A program made the translations under genes and the position numbers. This document shows, piece by piece, positions 44,919-53,424 of a stretch of 64,000 bases of DNA (its first letter is position 1; each line of letters begins with the position of its first letter). The DNA is taken from contig DAMH01000027.1 in assembly GCA_002499585.1 (NCBI GenBank), positions 59,059 to 123,058 on the forward strand, written 5' to 3'. The notes beneath the pieces were generated by a model that saw only the letters and a list, made by a program, of their open reading frames with translations, was not told the origin of the DNA and made no database searches. The DNA comes from Euryarchaeota archaeon UBA552 (GTDB lineage: Archaea; Thermoplasmatota; Poseidoniia; Poseidoniales; Thalassarchaeaceae).

Positions 44919-45703
44919 ACCGATTCCTCCCCTTGGGTGATGTGAAGTCTTTGTCTATCCTGTTGGCCGATTCTGGTCATATTGAGTTGTTTGAGTGCAT
45001 TGAATGTCGCTTGTGCGAAATTAATTGTCGTTCTAGTCTGGCCCGCAGTTGTGGACCAGACATCTTCAATTCCTGCTTTGCTTAGGACACGTCTTCCTGT
45101 GTCTCCGATGACGAGGCCTTTTCCGGCAGGTGCAGGCATCAGTGTTACTCGGGTTGAGCCCGATCTACCTGTTACTTTTATTGGCACGCTGCGGCCAGGG
45201 CCCTGTCCTGATTCCCAAGATCCGTTGCCTCGCATAACTGGAATCAAGCTCATCTTCGCTTTTGTGATCGCCTTTTGGATGGTGCTCGCCACTTCTTTTC
45301 CTTTGCATATTGATAGCCCTACATAGCCATCTTGGTTACCTACGACGCAAAGTACATTGAATCTTACTCTCCTGCCGGAGTCGGTCATCCTTTGGATCAT
45401 ATTTACGGCAAGAACGTCCTCTTCCAAGTTGGGTATGAGTGCATCGATTATCTCAACCTCTCTTATGGGCAGTCCAGAAGAAACAGCCTGATTGTATGAG
45501 AGTATCTCACCATTCATGACCATCCTTCCTAACCTTGTCTTGGGTTCCCATTGCCTGAGTTCTGCGAATCGATCTGGCCCCCCTCGCCGCCTTGTTCCAG
45601 ATTCAGTTTCTGGGGCATCTGCATATCCAAAAGCAATTGCAAGGCCAGATGCCAATGTTGGGATTTCCTCCTGATGTTCAGGGGTTTCTGTGTCGTCAGT
45701 CAT
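44915..45703 (-). CDS. rps5: Ribosomal protein uS5
   Basis: 262 residues, somewhat long because of an acidic N-terminal extension of about 45 residues. The S5 double-stranded-RNA-binding region reads VRFNVLCVVGNQDGYVGLSICKGKEV and the C-terminal domain VTLMPAPAGKGLVIGDTGRRVLSKAGIEDVWSTTAGQTRT. It helps ensure decoding accuracy. Start and stop overlap the neighbours by 4 bases. Confidence 0.97.
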   Translation of the reverse strand: MTDDTETPEHQEEIPTLASGLAIAFGYADAPETESGTRRRGGPDRFAELRQWEPKTRLGRMVMNGEILSYNQAVSSGLPIREVEIIDALIPNLEEDVLAVNMIQRMTDSGRRVRFNVLCVVGNQDGYVGLSICKGKEVASTIQKAITKAKMSLIPVMRGNGSWESGQGPGRSVPIKVTGRSGSTRVTLMPAPAGKGLVIGDTGRRVLSKAGIEDVWSTTAGQTRTTINFAQATFNALKQLNMTRIGQQDRQRLHITQGEESV

Positions 45704-46215
45704 GCGTGTTCCTCCTGAATATTCGCCTTTGTGGCCTCTACAAAAGATTTCATTTCCTCGTTTATATGTTGGCCTGTTATCCTTTCCTCTGTCGGTATTA
45801 CATCTATTCCATGTGGGATGTCAAGGCCAGCATCGACCATCCCTTTCAATGCAGAGTAGACCCTATTGCCGGTTGTCGAGGCAGCAAGACCGAGGTCTAG
45901 CACTGCATTTTGGATGCCGGCTGCGAGTGCTTTCTTCCCAACTGCATACCCGGTAAGGTAGCTGGCTGGGACTGATTTGTTGGAAGCCTCAATTGGCCAT
46001 CCGTATTTCTTTGTTAGAGCGGAGGATTTCATCTCGACTATTACTTTGTCTCCGTATGTGGAGTATTCCACGAGTTGACAGGTCGTTTGTGTGTTGCTGA
46101 CACGGACAACGGCACGAGGTTTACCGCCCTTCAGCATCCTGAGTCTCCTGCGGTAGTCAGTCAGCCCTTTTTCACGCCTTTTGTACCGGAGTCTCTGGTT
46201 CTTCCCTGATGGCAT
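45700..46215 (-). CDS. rpl18: Ribosomal protein uL18
   Basis: 171 residues, archaeal/eukaryotic-type uL18 that binds 5S rRNA. Basic start RLRYKRREKGLTDYRRRLRMLKGGKPRAVVRVSN, then TGYAVGKKALAAGIQNAVLDLGL and LKGMVDAGLDIPHG, all typical. It sits between eL19 and uS5. Confidence 0.96.
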   Translation of the reverse strand: MPSGKNQRLRYKRREKGLTDYRRRLRMLKGGKPRAVVRVSNTQTTCQLVEYSTYGDKVIVEMKSSALTKKYGWPIEASNKSVPASYLTGYAVGKKALAAGIQNAVLDLGLAASTTGNRVYSALKGMVDAGLDIPHGIDVIPTEERITGQHINEEMKSFVEATKANIQEEHA

Positions 46216-46691
46216 TATGCTTCACCCCCGATTTCGATACCTTCGAGTTGTATGTTGCTCTTGAGGTGGGCCACAGAACGATATGAGCCGCCTTTTGCTT
46301 TCCTGTAGAAATGACGATATTGTGAGGCCGTGATTATATCGTCAGACCTCATTTCCTTCAGAGTTCTTCGCTGAGCGCGGATTGTTTTCATCCACCTGTG
46401 TTTCTTAGGATTCCTGGCATTGGAGGTGCCCTTTCTGGATCCATGTCCCTTCCTTCTGCCCTTTGCCTTCTGAGATTCGGCCTTTCTTGCTCTGCTCCTG
46501 CTGTTGCCGACTAGAGGCTTCGCTTTGATGATCCCATCATCAATCAATTGTCTGACGTCGTCTTTCTGGACGGCATTTGTGACATCGTCCAGATAGTCTG
46601 GATTTACCCAAATTCTGTGTATGCCTACAGTTCTACCCTCTCTGCGGGATAGTATGTCGGCAGCGAGGCGCTTTTGATTCGAGATGATCAT
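46215..46691 (-). CDS. rpl19e: Ribosomal protein eL19
   Basis: 158 residues of an archaeal/eukaryotic-only large-subunit protein. Recognised by QKRLAADILSRREGRTVGIHRIWVNPDYLDDV and the very basic middle KAKGRRKGHGSRKGTSNAR. Located between eL32 and uL18 as in other euryarchaea. Confidence 0.96.
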   Translation of the reverse strand: MIISNQKRLAADILSRREGRTVGIHRIWVNPDYLDDVTNAVQKDDVRQLIDDGIIKAKPLVGNSRSRARKAESQKAKGRRKGHGSRKGTSNARNPKKHRWMKTIRAQRRTLKEMRSDDIITASQYRHFYRKAKGGSYRSVAHLKSNIQLEGIEIGGEA

Positions 46692-47380
46692 CTTAGGTCA
46701 CCTTTCCTCTGTATTCTTCGCCTGTTGAGAACCCTAAGACCGAGTTGGTCTGCTCTGTTGTGGATAACGGTCCTTTTCCGATTACCAACCCCTGCGCCGA
46801 TTCTTACCGCCTGCTTTTCTGGATCTAAATTATCTAGTTGATCAGGAGTGTTGACCAAGATCTCTTCAAACCCTGATGGGTGAAGTCCTCTGACAGAGGC
46901 TACTTTCCTGTGGCCGACTCTTACCATGGGTGTTCTGTATTTCATGTTGAGCCTCTGTTTAGATTGGTATCCCTTGGGCTTTCTCCAACCAGTCCTTGCT
47001 AGTCGGTAGTATCGATACCATTCCTGGCGTCTGAATTTCGGCATGGAGGACCTTTGTGATTTTCTGAGGGCCAGATCTTGTTTCGTTAGATCATCGAGGA
47101 TGGGTTTTTGTCTGGATTTGTGTTCTTCTTCGTCGTCCCAGTCATCCTCGAAGAAATCTTCATCAAACTCGTCTGAGTCTTGCATGTCGAACTCCTCGGT
47201 AACAAGATCGTCCTGTTTGTCGAGTTCTTCCATTTCTCCTTCCTTCACAGGGGCATCACCATCACTTTGAGAGAGCCTTTCGATCAACTCAGCTTTCTTA
47301 CCACCGAGCTTCAAACCTCTGTCGCGAAGTAGGTCTTTCAATTCAGAAACCGTCATTGATTTGTAGTCCATATTATTCAC
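46688..47380 (-). CDS. rpl32e: Ribosomal protein eL32 with N-terminal SAP domain
   Basis: 230 residues, about twice the minimal eL32. The C-terminal half is eL32 (FRRQEWYRYYRLARTGWRKPKG, PMVRVGHRKVASVRGLHPSGFEE). The first 38 residues form a SAP motif (MTVSELKDLLRDRGLKLGGKKAELIERL), a helix-loop-helix normally used for DNA binding. A strongly acidic linker of about 45 residues joins them (DEFDEDFFEDDWDDEEE). Other archaea have different eL32 extensions, so this fusion is noteworthy. Confidence 0.95.
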   Translation of the reverse strand: MNNMDYKSMTVSELKDLLRDRGLKLGGKKAELIERLSQSDGDAPVKEGEMEELDKQDDLVTEEFDMQDSDEFDEDFFEDDWDDEEEHKSRQKPILDDLTKQDLALRKSQRSSMPKFRRQEWYRYYRLARTGWRKPKGYQSKQRLNMKYRTPMVRVGHRKVASVRGLHPSGFEEILVNTPDQLDNLDPEKQAVRIGAGVGNRKRTVIHNRADQLGLRVLNRRRIQRKGDLR

Positions 47381-47931
47381 TCTCCGCCTTTAGAAACAAT
47401 GTATATGCCGTCTTGAAAGACTCTCCTGTCTCTCTTTTTTATTTTGCATGCCCTCTCGATGTTAGCGGCTGTCTGGCCTACTTTCTCCCTGTCTGAACCC
47501 GATACGATTACGTCTGTTTTGTTCTCCACAGTTACTTTCACATCTGATGGGCTCCAAGGCAGTGGTGCCTTTCTGGGGACCTTTTCTCCAAACAGATTTG
47601 TAATTGTCATGGTGTTGCCGTCGACCTTTAGTGTCATAGGAAAGTGTGAATAAACTGCCTTGAGTTTGTAGGTGAATCCTGAATCTATGCCCCTTATCAT
47701 GTTCTTAATGTGTGCTGCCCAGGTACCAGCGACAGCCTTGTGCTTTCTTCTAGGAAGGTCGCAGAAGACCTTTACCTCGATATCGGAAGTGCTTACAGAA
47801 ATTCTCGAATGCCTAAACTCCCTCGTGATTTTCGAATCTCCTTTGCTCACAACCAGGATGTCCCCGTCTTTGGAGGCGCTGACGCCCTCGGGAAGGGGTA
47901 TGTTGTGTGTGATACTATCTAGTAATGGCAT
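47377..47931 (-). CDS. rpl6: Ribosomal protein uL6
   Basis: 184 residues with the two tandem alpha/beta domains of uL6. MIRGIDSGFTYKLKAVYSHFPMTLKV and the C-terminal DRRVFQDGIYIVSKG mark the archaeal form. The start follows uS8 by 17 bases. Confidence 0.96.
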   Translation of the reverse strand: MPLLDSITHNIPLPEGVSASKDGDILVVSKGDSKITREFRHSRISVSTSDIEVKVFCDLPRRKHKAVAGTWAAHIKNMIRGIDSGFTYKLKAVYSHFPMTLKVDGNTMTITNLFGEKVPRKAPLPWSPSDVKVTVENKTDVIVSGSDREKVGQTAANIERACKIKKRDRRVFQDGIYIVSKGGE

Positions 47932-47948
47932 GATTAATCCTCCTTCAT

Positions 47949-48341
47949 TCAGAAAATATACGCGAGCAGTCGGCCGCCGACACGCTCTTTCTTCGCATCG
48001 TGGTGATTCATAACTCCTTGATTAGTCGAAACGATTAGCAAGCCGAAGTCCCTTGCTGGCAAGTATCTTGATTCCCACTTGTCGAAATCAGCCCTCTTTA
48101 CTGAGTGTCTTGGTTTGATAACACCGCATCGGTTTATGGCTCCTACGAGCTCGACTCGGAAAGAGTCCCCTCTACCGTCAGCCACTCTTTCAAATTCCCC
48201 AACATATCCTGAAGACTGCATGATTGAAAGCATGCTTTCCAAAAGTTTGCTGGCTGGATGGATCGATACCTCGTAGTGGCCCGCTTGTTCCGCATTGAAT
48301 ATTCGCACAAAGGCATCAGATAATGGGTCAAATTGCATCAT
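47949..48341 (-). CDS. rps8: Ribosomal protein uS8
   Basis: 130 residues. DPLSDAFVRIFNAEQAGHYEVSIHPASKLLESMLSIMQSSGY (across the first 50 residues) and the C-terminal GLLIVSTNQGVMNHHDAKKERVGGRLLAYIF are diagnostic; the latter binds 16S helix 21. Archaeal length. Confidence 0.97.
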   Translation of the reverse strand: MMQFDPLSDAFVRIFNAEQAGHYEVSIHPASKLLESMLSIMQSSGYVGEFERVADGRGDSFRVELVGAINRCGVIKPRHSVKRADFDKWESRYLPARDFGLLIVSTNQGVMNHHDAKKERVGGRLLAYIF

Positions 48342-48347
48342 ATCACC

Positions 48348-48500
48348 TCAATTAAATTTCTTGAATCCTATTTCTGGGGCCATGTCGCGAAAGCATTGTC
48401 GGCAAAGACGAAGACCATGTCTCCGAATCATGCCTCTTTTCCTTCCACAGCGCCTACATCCGATGGTTCGCCCTATTTCTTCCCCATGTTCACGTGCCAT
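48348..48500 (-). CDS. rps14: Ribosomal protein uS14, zinc-binding short form
   Basis: A 50-residue protein. Cysteines at 15, 18, 33 and 36 form the zinc ribbon (CRRC and CRQC), and the sequence ends EIGFKKFN, as in archaeal uS14. It lies between uL5 and uS8, its expected place. Confidence 0.95.
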   Translation of the reverse strand: MAREHGEEIGRTIGCRRCGRKRGMIRRHGLRLCRQCFRDMAPEIGFKKFN

Positions 48501-48503
48501 TTT

Positions 48504-49031
48504 TCACTCCTCCAGTATTGTTATGCCAAACGTGTCCTTGACCCATGATTTGCATTCTTCCCTTGAGACTCTGTGTTGCACAGGGAGCCTGCTGGAAGCT
48601 TTTCTTCTTCGCTGGACTCTGTGTCCTGGCCTCTCAAGCACCACATTGACATCGAGACCAAAGATACCAATGTCAGGGTCGTACTTCATCTCCGGGAAGT
48701 CAGTGTAATCTGCTATGCCAAAGGATAAGTTCCCTGAATCATCGAATGACCATTCTTGGATGGTATTCTCTCTGACCCACAGGGCATTCTTCAGGAATTC
48801 ATGTACTTTCTCTGAGTCTCTGATAGTCACCTTACACCCGATGGGGGCACCTATTCTTGTTCCCAAGTCTCTGTTGGTTTTCCTTGATAAGGTCCGAACA
48901 GGTTTTTGTTTTGTCAGGGATTCTAGGACCTTTTCAGCCAGAAGGAGTCTGTTGCCACCCTCTCCGACGCCGATGTTCACCGTGACCTTTGTGATCCTTG
49001 GCTTTAGCATTGGGTTTGATTCTGCACTCAT
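48504..49031 (-). CDS. rpl5: Ribosomal protein uL5
   Basis: 175 residues, a 5S rRNA- and P-site-tRNA-contacting protein. Conserved stretches are PRITKVTVNIGVGEGGNRLLLAEKVLESLTKQKPVRT (residues about 11-47), GAPIGCKVTIR and YDPDIGIFGLDVNVVLERPG. It overlaps the eS4 stop by 4 bases. Confidence 0.97.
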   Translation of the reverse strand: MSAESNPMLKPRITKVTVNIGVGEGGNRLLLAEKVLESLTKQKPVRTLSRKTNRDLGTRIGAPIGCKVTIRDSEKVHEFLKNALWVRENTIQEWSFDDSGNLSFGIADYTDFPEMKYDPDIGIFGLDVNVVLERPGHRVQRRRKASSRLPVQHRVSREECKSWVKDTFGITILEE

Positions 49032-49726
49032 GAAGACACCTCCAGTGGCAGGCTCTTTTTGTCGGGTATCACAAATGCGTATGCTGCTATAGTCCCAAAG
49101 CCGTCCAGCAAAACCTCGTTTGGCTTAGACGATCTCTTGATGTCTATGTTCTTTATCTCGGATGTCTCACCCACGTGTGATCCGCCGGTTAGATAGGCCG
49201 TAGAGCCTACTTCGAAACTGAGATGTTCTTTGACCTGCTGGTCGGGTATGGAAATTACCAGCGTGTCGCCGGTCGAGTAAACATTTGCTTCTTCCATCTT
49301 CACGGTACGACCGTCATGGAGGGTGTACTGTGTCAAACCGCCCTTGATCGTGGTTTTCTTGATTATCCTGCACAATTTAGTCGTAGCTGCCTTTTTTGTG
49401 ATCGATCTGTATCTCAATTTCCCATTGGTGTCCAGTACACATCTGTAGTGTTCATCACCGACAGTTAAGACATCCATGAGTCCAACCGCACGGGAATGTT
49501 TCACCACAACTCTTCCGTCCACCATAACGCTTCTCGTTGAAAGTATCCTCTTGGATTCCCTTTGACTTCTGGAGAGCGACAATACGTCCCGGAGTATTAT
49601 CCCGATCGGCATACACATTTCAAGAGGGTGTCCAGAGGGGTCTGGCTTCTGCACCCAAACATCCGTTTTCCTCGGTAACGGCCATGTTCTGGGCATTGTG
49701 AGTCTCTTCATGTGGCTGCTGCTCAT
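49028..49726 (-). CDS. rps4e: Ribosomal protein eS4
   Basis: 232 residues of an archaeal/eukaryotic small-subunit protein. It opens MSSSHMKRLTMPRTWPLPRKTDVW, followed by an S4-like RNA-binding segment (ILSTRSVMVDGRVVVKHSRAVGLMDVL) and a KOW-like C-terminal region (VGSTAYLTGGSHVGETSEI). Confidence 0.96.
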   Translation of the reverse strand: MSSSHMKRLTMPRTWPLPRKTDVWVQKPDPSGHPLEMCMPIGIILRDVLSLSRSQRESKRILSTRSVMVDGRVVVKHSRAVGLMDVLTVGDEHYRCVLDTNGKLRYRSITKKAATTKLCRIIKKTTIKGGLTQYTLHDGRTVKMEEANVYSTGDTLVISIPDQQVKEHLSFEVGSTAYLTGGSHVGETSEIKNIDIKRSSKPNEVLLDGFGTIAAYAFVIPDKKSLPLEVSS

Positions 49727-50160
49727 TCTGAAATCCCTCCTTTTGCTCGCTCAAGAATCCTGCTGATTCGTAGGGGATCGGTGTCATCAAGTGAAACTAC
49801 GACTATGTTGGAGGCATGAATTGGAAGTGGCTCTTCTTTCCCGTCTGCTGTTGTGATTGAGACCCCGTCTACGTGTACTGTGCCCGACCCAGTGTTGACC
49901 TGAACTATTTTTGCCCTGATTCCACTTTTTCCTCTTGCCTGTCCGAGTCTTTTGCCGCGGGAGTCAGGCTTTGCGGAGTTCGGGCTGCCGAAATCCCCTC
50001 TGAGAACCTCGACTTCATCTCCGACTCGAACTGTTACTGTCCTCACACCGGCAAGATCAGGATCCTCTGTCCTGAGTCTTGATCTTATCCTCTTTCTCTT
50101 AATGTGAAGAGGTGCGTTGTGTTGTGCCTTTCTCTGTTTGCCTGGTTGTTTGCTTGACAT
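49723..50160 (-). CDS. rpl24: Ribosomal protein uL24
   Basis: 145 residues. The KOW motif VRVGDEVEVLRGDFG is recognisable, with a basic N-terminal extension (GKQRKAQHNAPLHIKRKRIRSRL) typical of the archaeal/eukaryotic form. It initiates large-subunit assembly. Overlaps eS4 by 4 bases. Confidence 0.95.
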   Translation of the reverse strand: MSSKQPGKQRKAQHNAPLHIKRKRIRSRLRTEDPDLAGVRTVTVRVGDEVEVLRGDFGSPNSAKPDSRGKRLGQARGKSGIRAKIVQVNTGSGTVHVDGVSITTADGKEEPLPIHASNIVVVSLDDTDPLRISRILERAKGGISE

Positions 50161-50172
50161 ATCTCCACCTCC

Positions 50173-50571
50173 TCATACTATCTGTTTGGCCGTTGCTGCT
50201 ATCCTTGGCCACCTTTCTGCAGCTTCCCTGCTGACCGGCCCTTTGATATCGGAACCACGTAACTCCCCTTTTTCGTTGGTTATCACGCATGCGTTGTCCT
50301 CAAAGGAAACCCATGTGCCGTCGACCCTCCTGAAGGGTCTCTTTTGCCTTATGATTACTGCTGTGAATATCTGCCGCCGGGTTTCTGGTGTGCCACGGCG
50401 GACGGTGACTCTGATTAGGTCCCCTACCCCGGCAGCAGGAAGTCTCCTTGCAACGCCTCCTTTCCTGAGAACGTTCATCAGTTGTACGATTTTGGCCCCG
50501 GTGTTGTCCGCACAGTCCATTCTGGCCTGTGTTGGAAGCGCGTCGGTGACTGAACTAGATATTCCTTTCAT
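50173..50571 (-). CDS. rpl14: Ribosomal protein uL14
   Basis: 132 residues. ARMDCADNTGAKIVQLMNVL, GDLIRVTVRRGTPETRRQIFTAVIIRQKRPFRRVDGTWVSFEDNACVI (around 50-98) are conserved uL14 segments. Start overlaps uS17 by 4 bases. Confidence 0.97.
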   Translation of the reverse strand: MKGISSSVTDALPTQARMDCADNTGAKIVQLMNVLRKGGVARRLPAAGVGDLIRVTVRRGTPETRRQIFTAVIIRQKRPFRRVDGTWVSFEDNACVITNEKGELRGSDIKGPVSREAAERWPRIAATAKQIV

Positions 50572-50912
50572 TCAGATACCCCCTTTTCTATCACGCAGAA
50601 TTTGATTGTCTTGGACAGCGGTTTGCATTCCATGATGCGGACTTTGTCTCCGACTGCAACCCCGCCGATGCACGAGGGAAGATGAGCAGAGTATCTGTGG
50701 GTCCTCTTTTGATATCGCTCATACTTTGGCATGTAACGTGTGGTTTCTCGTTCGAGAACCACTGACCCTGTCATACCCTCGGCAGAAACTATTTTTCCTT
50801 CTATTATCTGTCCTCTGACCCTCAGGGTCCCATAGAAAGGGCAGTTCTCATTTCCATCCCATTCCCCCGCAGGAGTGCTAACGTCGATTCCGATATCTCT
50901 AATATTTCCCAT
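50568..50912 (-). CDS. rps17: Ribosomal protein uS17
   Basis: 114 residues, archaeal type with an N-terminal extension (DIGIDVSTPAGEWDGNENCPFYG). The OB-fold includes LRVRGQIIEGKIVSAEGMTGSVVLERE and ends GDKVRIMECKPLSKTIKFCVIEK, as expected. Confidence 0.96.
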   Translation of the reverse strand: MGNIRDIGIDVSTPAGEWDGNENCPFYGTLRVRGQIIEGKIVSAEGMTGSVVLERETTRYMPKYERYQKRTHRYSAHLPSCIGGVAVGDKVRIMECKPLSKTIKFCVIEKGVSE

Positions 50913-51172
50913 CAGCGTTTCCTCCTGTTTCTTCGAGCCACCCTATCTTCTGGTCTTTGGGTGACTTTGGATCCTTCGATTATGAAATCGTCTCCATCGA
51001 GTTTGAAGGAAATGATGTTTTTGGCGATTACGTGAACTCCTTTGGGGGATCTGACTCTCAAGGTACGTTTAGTTTCATCAACTATCATTCCTTCTAGCCC
51101 AATCAGGCCGCGGTCTGTGGAGCCCACTACGGTGATTGTCCGTGCGAGCCACGGTTGATTTAATGGGCTCAT
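50912..51172 (-). CDS. rnp1: RNase P protein component 1 (Rnp1/p29)
   Basis: 86 residues from the start at 51172, which overlaps the eIF1 stop (ATGA). Its Sm-like barrel includes LIGLEGMIVDETKRTLRV and a basic tail RVARRNRRKR. It belongs to the archaeal RNase P holoenzyme that matures tRNA 5' ends. A longer frame to 51283 overlaps eIF1 and is rejected. Placement between eIF1 and uS17 is conserved in archaea. Confidence 0.94.
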   Translation of the reverse strand: MSPLNQPWLARTITVVGSTDRGLIGLEGMIVDETKRTLRVRSPKGVHVIAKNIISFKLDGDDFIIEGSKVTQRPEDRVARRNRRKR

Positions 51173-51471
51173 CAGCGCACCTCCACTCTGTAGCCATTCT
51201 GTTCCAAAACTTTGGCAGCTCTTTTTTTGTGCTCTCCTTGGAGCTCGATGGTTCGGCCCTTGACCGTTCCGCCGCTTGCGCACGCAGATTTCAGGGTCTT
51301 AGCAAGGTGGTTTATGTCGATGGCCGCGTCATCTATTCCGTCTACTATTGTGACCATCTTACCGTACCTCCTTCTTGCTGTTGATATGACTGCTGTTTGT
51401 TGCTCTTTTGCTATCTCCTGACATATGCATAATTCCTCTGGTAGACCACATAAATTGCAAATCCCTGCCAT
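51172..51471 (-). CDS. sui1: Translation initiation factor aIF1 (SUI1 family)
   Basis: 99 residues. The N-terminus has a small cysteine cluster CNLCGLPEELCICQEI (C5, C8, C15, C17) that could bind zinc, followed by the SUI1 fold: GKMVTIVDGID, LAKTLKSACASGGTVKGRTIELQGEH and AAKVLEQNGYRVEV. It promotes start-codon selection. It lies within the ribosomal cluster between uL29 and Rnp1. Confidence 0.95.
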   Translation of the reverse strand: MAGICNLCGLPEELCICQEIAKEQQTAVISTARRRYGKMVTIVDGIDDAAIDINHLAKTLKSACASGGTVKGRTIELQGEHKKRAAKVLEQNGYRVEVR

Positions 51472-51478
51472 CTGGGCT

Positions 51479-51682
51479 CTACTCCTTCCTCTCTTTGTTG
51501 ATGCTTGTCAACAACCTTGCTATGCTTCTTCGAGTTTGCTTAAATTCGCCAGGGTTGGATGAGGAGCCTCCCAAGGCTTGTTGGGCACGTAGTTGGAGTA
51601 ACTCCTCTCTGAGCTCTTCGAGTCTGCGCAGCATTTGCTCGAGTGACATCTTGTCTATTTCGTGCATGGATAGGTGGCTCAT
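51479..51682 (-). CDS. rpl29: Ribosomal protein uL29
   Basis: 67 residues from MSHLSMHEIDKMS, with the two-helix hairpin LRRLEELREELLQLRAQQALG and TRRSIARLLTSINKERKE. The longer open frame overlaps uS3 and is not used. It begins 1 base after the uS3 stop. Confidence 0.95.
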   Translation of the reverse strand: MSHLSMHEIDKMSLEQMLRRLEELREELLQLRAQQALGGSSSNPGEFKQTRRSIARLLTSINKERKE

Positions 51683-51683
51683 A

Positions 51684-52379
51684 TCACTCCTCCTCCCCTT
51701 GTTTTTTGTCCACATCCGACGAATCTTCTGTGTTCCATGCCACATCCTCGACAACTGGTGGCAACCCTGCCTCTGCTCTTTCTCTGATGATGATTTCATG
51801 CGGAAGCCGAGTTCCGGGGCGCATAATCCTCACTGTGCATCCAACCGTTCCCAGTTTCTTTACAGCAGTGGCAAATCCACTTTCCATGACATCTAGTGCT
51901 GTCTGCCCACAATACTTGATGTGGCCTTTCTGGAATTTCTGAACTCGGTGTCTCGCTCCCGTAATTTTACCACTCAATATCACGAGGCACCCTCTTGCAC
52001 CGGCATCCATTATGTTTTGAACTGTGCCATGGCCTGCCCTTCTGAAGAACCACCCACGCTCAAGAGAGCTTGCAAGCCTGCTCGCCATAATTTGAGGGTT
52101 GAGTCTTGGTTCCTCTATTTCTTCAACCTGCAACTGTGGTTGGAACAAATCGAAATCGTTCCTCAAACGCTCATTCAACTCACGAATTGTTTTGCCCCTT
52201 CTTCCGTAGACTCTTCCGACCATCTCAGCCTGTATAGTTACCTCAGTTCCCTCCGGCGTCCTGTTGAACTTGAGTCCTCCGTAGCCTGCTCTCTCTGTTT
52301 CCCTGAGTAAGTATTCCCGCACTAGTTCCCTCTCGACATTGCGATGGATTGTTTTACGGATTGTGTTCTGTTTGGCCAT
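51684..52379 (-). CDS. rps3: Ribosomal protein uS3
   Basis: 231 residues. The type II KH domain is clear (VGRVYGRRGKTIRELNERLRNDF, about 52-74). The C-terminal domain includes GARGCLVILSGKITGARHRVQKFQKG and ends with an acidic tail. It lines the mRNA entry channel. Preceded by GAGGGATTATT, a usable ribosome-binding site. Confidence 0.97.
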   Translation of the reverse strand: MAKQNTIRKTIHRNVERELVREYLLRETERAGYGGLKFNRTPEGTEVTIQAEMVGRVYGRRGKTIRELNERLRNDFDLFQPQLQVEEIEEPRLNPQIMASRLASSLERGWFFRRAGHGTVQNIMDAGARGCLVILSGKITGARHRVQKFQKGHIKYCGQTALDVMESGFATAVKKLGTVGCTVRIMRPGTRLPHEIIIRERAEAGLPPVVEDVAWNTEDSSDVDKKQGEEE

Positions 52380-52388
52380 AATAATCCC

Positions 52389-52922
52389 TCAGAATTCATC
52401 TTCCTCTTCGGTCTCTCCGAAATGCTCGAGAAATATCTCGAGGTTTACTTGATAGTGGTTTTTTGGAGTCGCACGGCCACGTGCTCTTGGTCTAAAGCCG
52501 CGTGATATTTGACCACGATGTGCAGCGATATGGGTGATTACCATCTCTTCAGGGTCAATGGTATCATAGCGTTGTCTGGCATTGTCCATTGCGCTGTTTA
52601 TGAGGCGTATGAATTCCTTTGATGCCTTGTATGGGTATGCTCCTGGCCCCATTTTCCCTTTCCTGTGTCCGGCCATTGTGTTGCCGCCCTTTCCCTTCCT
52701 AGACCTTCTCGTGTAGGGGATTGCTGCTTGTTTCTTTGTCACTTTTTCTAGGTGTTCAATGGCCTGAACAGTCGTTTTACCTCGTATGAATTTGGCGATT
52801 TGATAACAGTGTTTGTGATGGACGTCTACATTCACCGATCTCGCGGTGGTTAGGTATGAGCCCTCGAGCAGTTGGGTGTAACCGCTTTGTGGTTGTCCTT
52901 GTTTTCTGCTCATATATCTCAC
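52389..52922 (-). CDS. rpl22: Ribosomal protein uL22
   Basis: 177 residues, archaeal form. KHCYQIAKFIRGKTTVQAIEHLEKVTKKQAAIPYTRR is characteristic, as is ITHIAAHRGQISRGFRPRARGRATPKNHYQVNLEIFL, the hairpin reaching the exit tunnel. It starts 1 base from uS19. Confidence 0.96.
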   Translation of the reverse strand: MRYMSRKQGQPQSGYTQLLEGSYLTTARSVNVDVHHKHCYQIAKFIRGKTTVQAIEHLEKVTKKQAAIPYTRRSRKGKGGNTMAGHRKGKMGPGAYPYKASKEFIRLINSAMDNARQRYDTIDPEEMVITHIAAHRGQISRGFRPRARGRATPKNHYQVNLEIFLEHFGETEEEDEF

Positions 52923-52923
52923 C

Positions 52924-53415
52924 TCACTTCAACGCTACGTGCTTGGATGAACGGGTAGCTCCCACACCCGGGCCTGTGTGTTTCACAGATTTTCTTGTCG
53001 GGGCATATTCCCCCATTGCATGACCTATCATTTCTGGCTGTATGTCAACCTTTACGAATTGCCTTCCGTCGTGTACTCCGACTGTCCTGCCGACCATTGA
53101 TGGGACTATGTACATTCCACGACAGTGAGTACGGATAAAGCCGGTTGTCTTGTCAAACTTGTCCAACAGCTTCTCACAATCCTCGGAGAGGCCGCGGGCG
53201 TAAGAGCGTCTGGCCCTTGAGGGTAACAAGGCCACTATACTCAGTGAGTCTGGGTCGTCATCCGGGGGATAAAGGGGCATTTCTCTCAGTTGGTCCATGG
53301 AATAGCCCCTCCACAGAAATTCTTTTTTGCGTCTTTCGGCGACGGTTGATCTTCTCTTCCTAGCTTGGCGCCTAGCAAGTTTGGGGGACCGGAAAACTTT
53401 CTTTGATCGTGCCAT
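52924..53415 (-). CDS. rps19: Ribosomal protein uS19
   Basis: 163 residues, slightly long for archaea because of a basic N-terminal stretch (KKVFRSPKLARRQARKRRSTVAERRKKEFLWRGYSMDQLREM, first 45 residues). The core TGFIRTHCRGMYIVPSMVGRTVGVHDGRQFVKVDIQPEMIGHAMGEYAPTR is typical. A GAGGT sequence precedes the ATG. Confidence 0.96.
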   Translation of the reverse strand: MARSKKVFRSPKLARRQARKRRSTVAERRKKEFLWRGYSMDQLREMPLYPPDDDPDSLSIVALLPSRARRSYARGLSEDCEKLLDKFDKTTGFIRTHCRGMYIVPSMVGRTVGVHDGRQFVKVDIQPEMIGHAMGEYAPTRKSVKHTGPGVGATRSSKHVALK

Positions 53416-53424
53416 GATAATACC

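Noticed and set aside
50912..51283. Longer Rnp1 frame
   Set aside because: It would overlap eIF1 by 111 bases; the start at 51172 gives the family length and an ATGA overlap.
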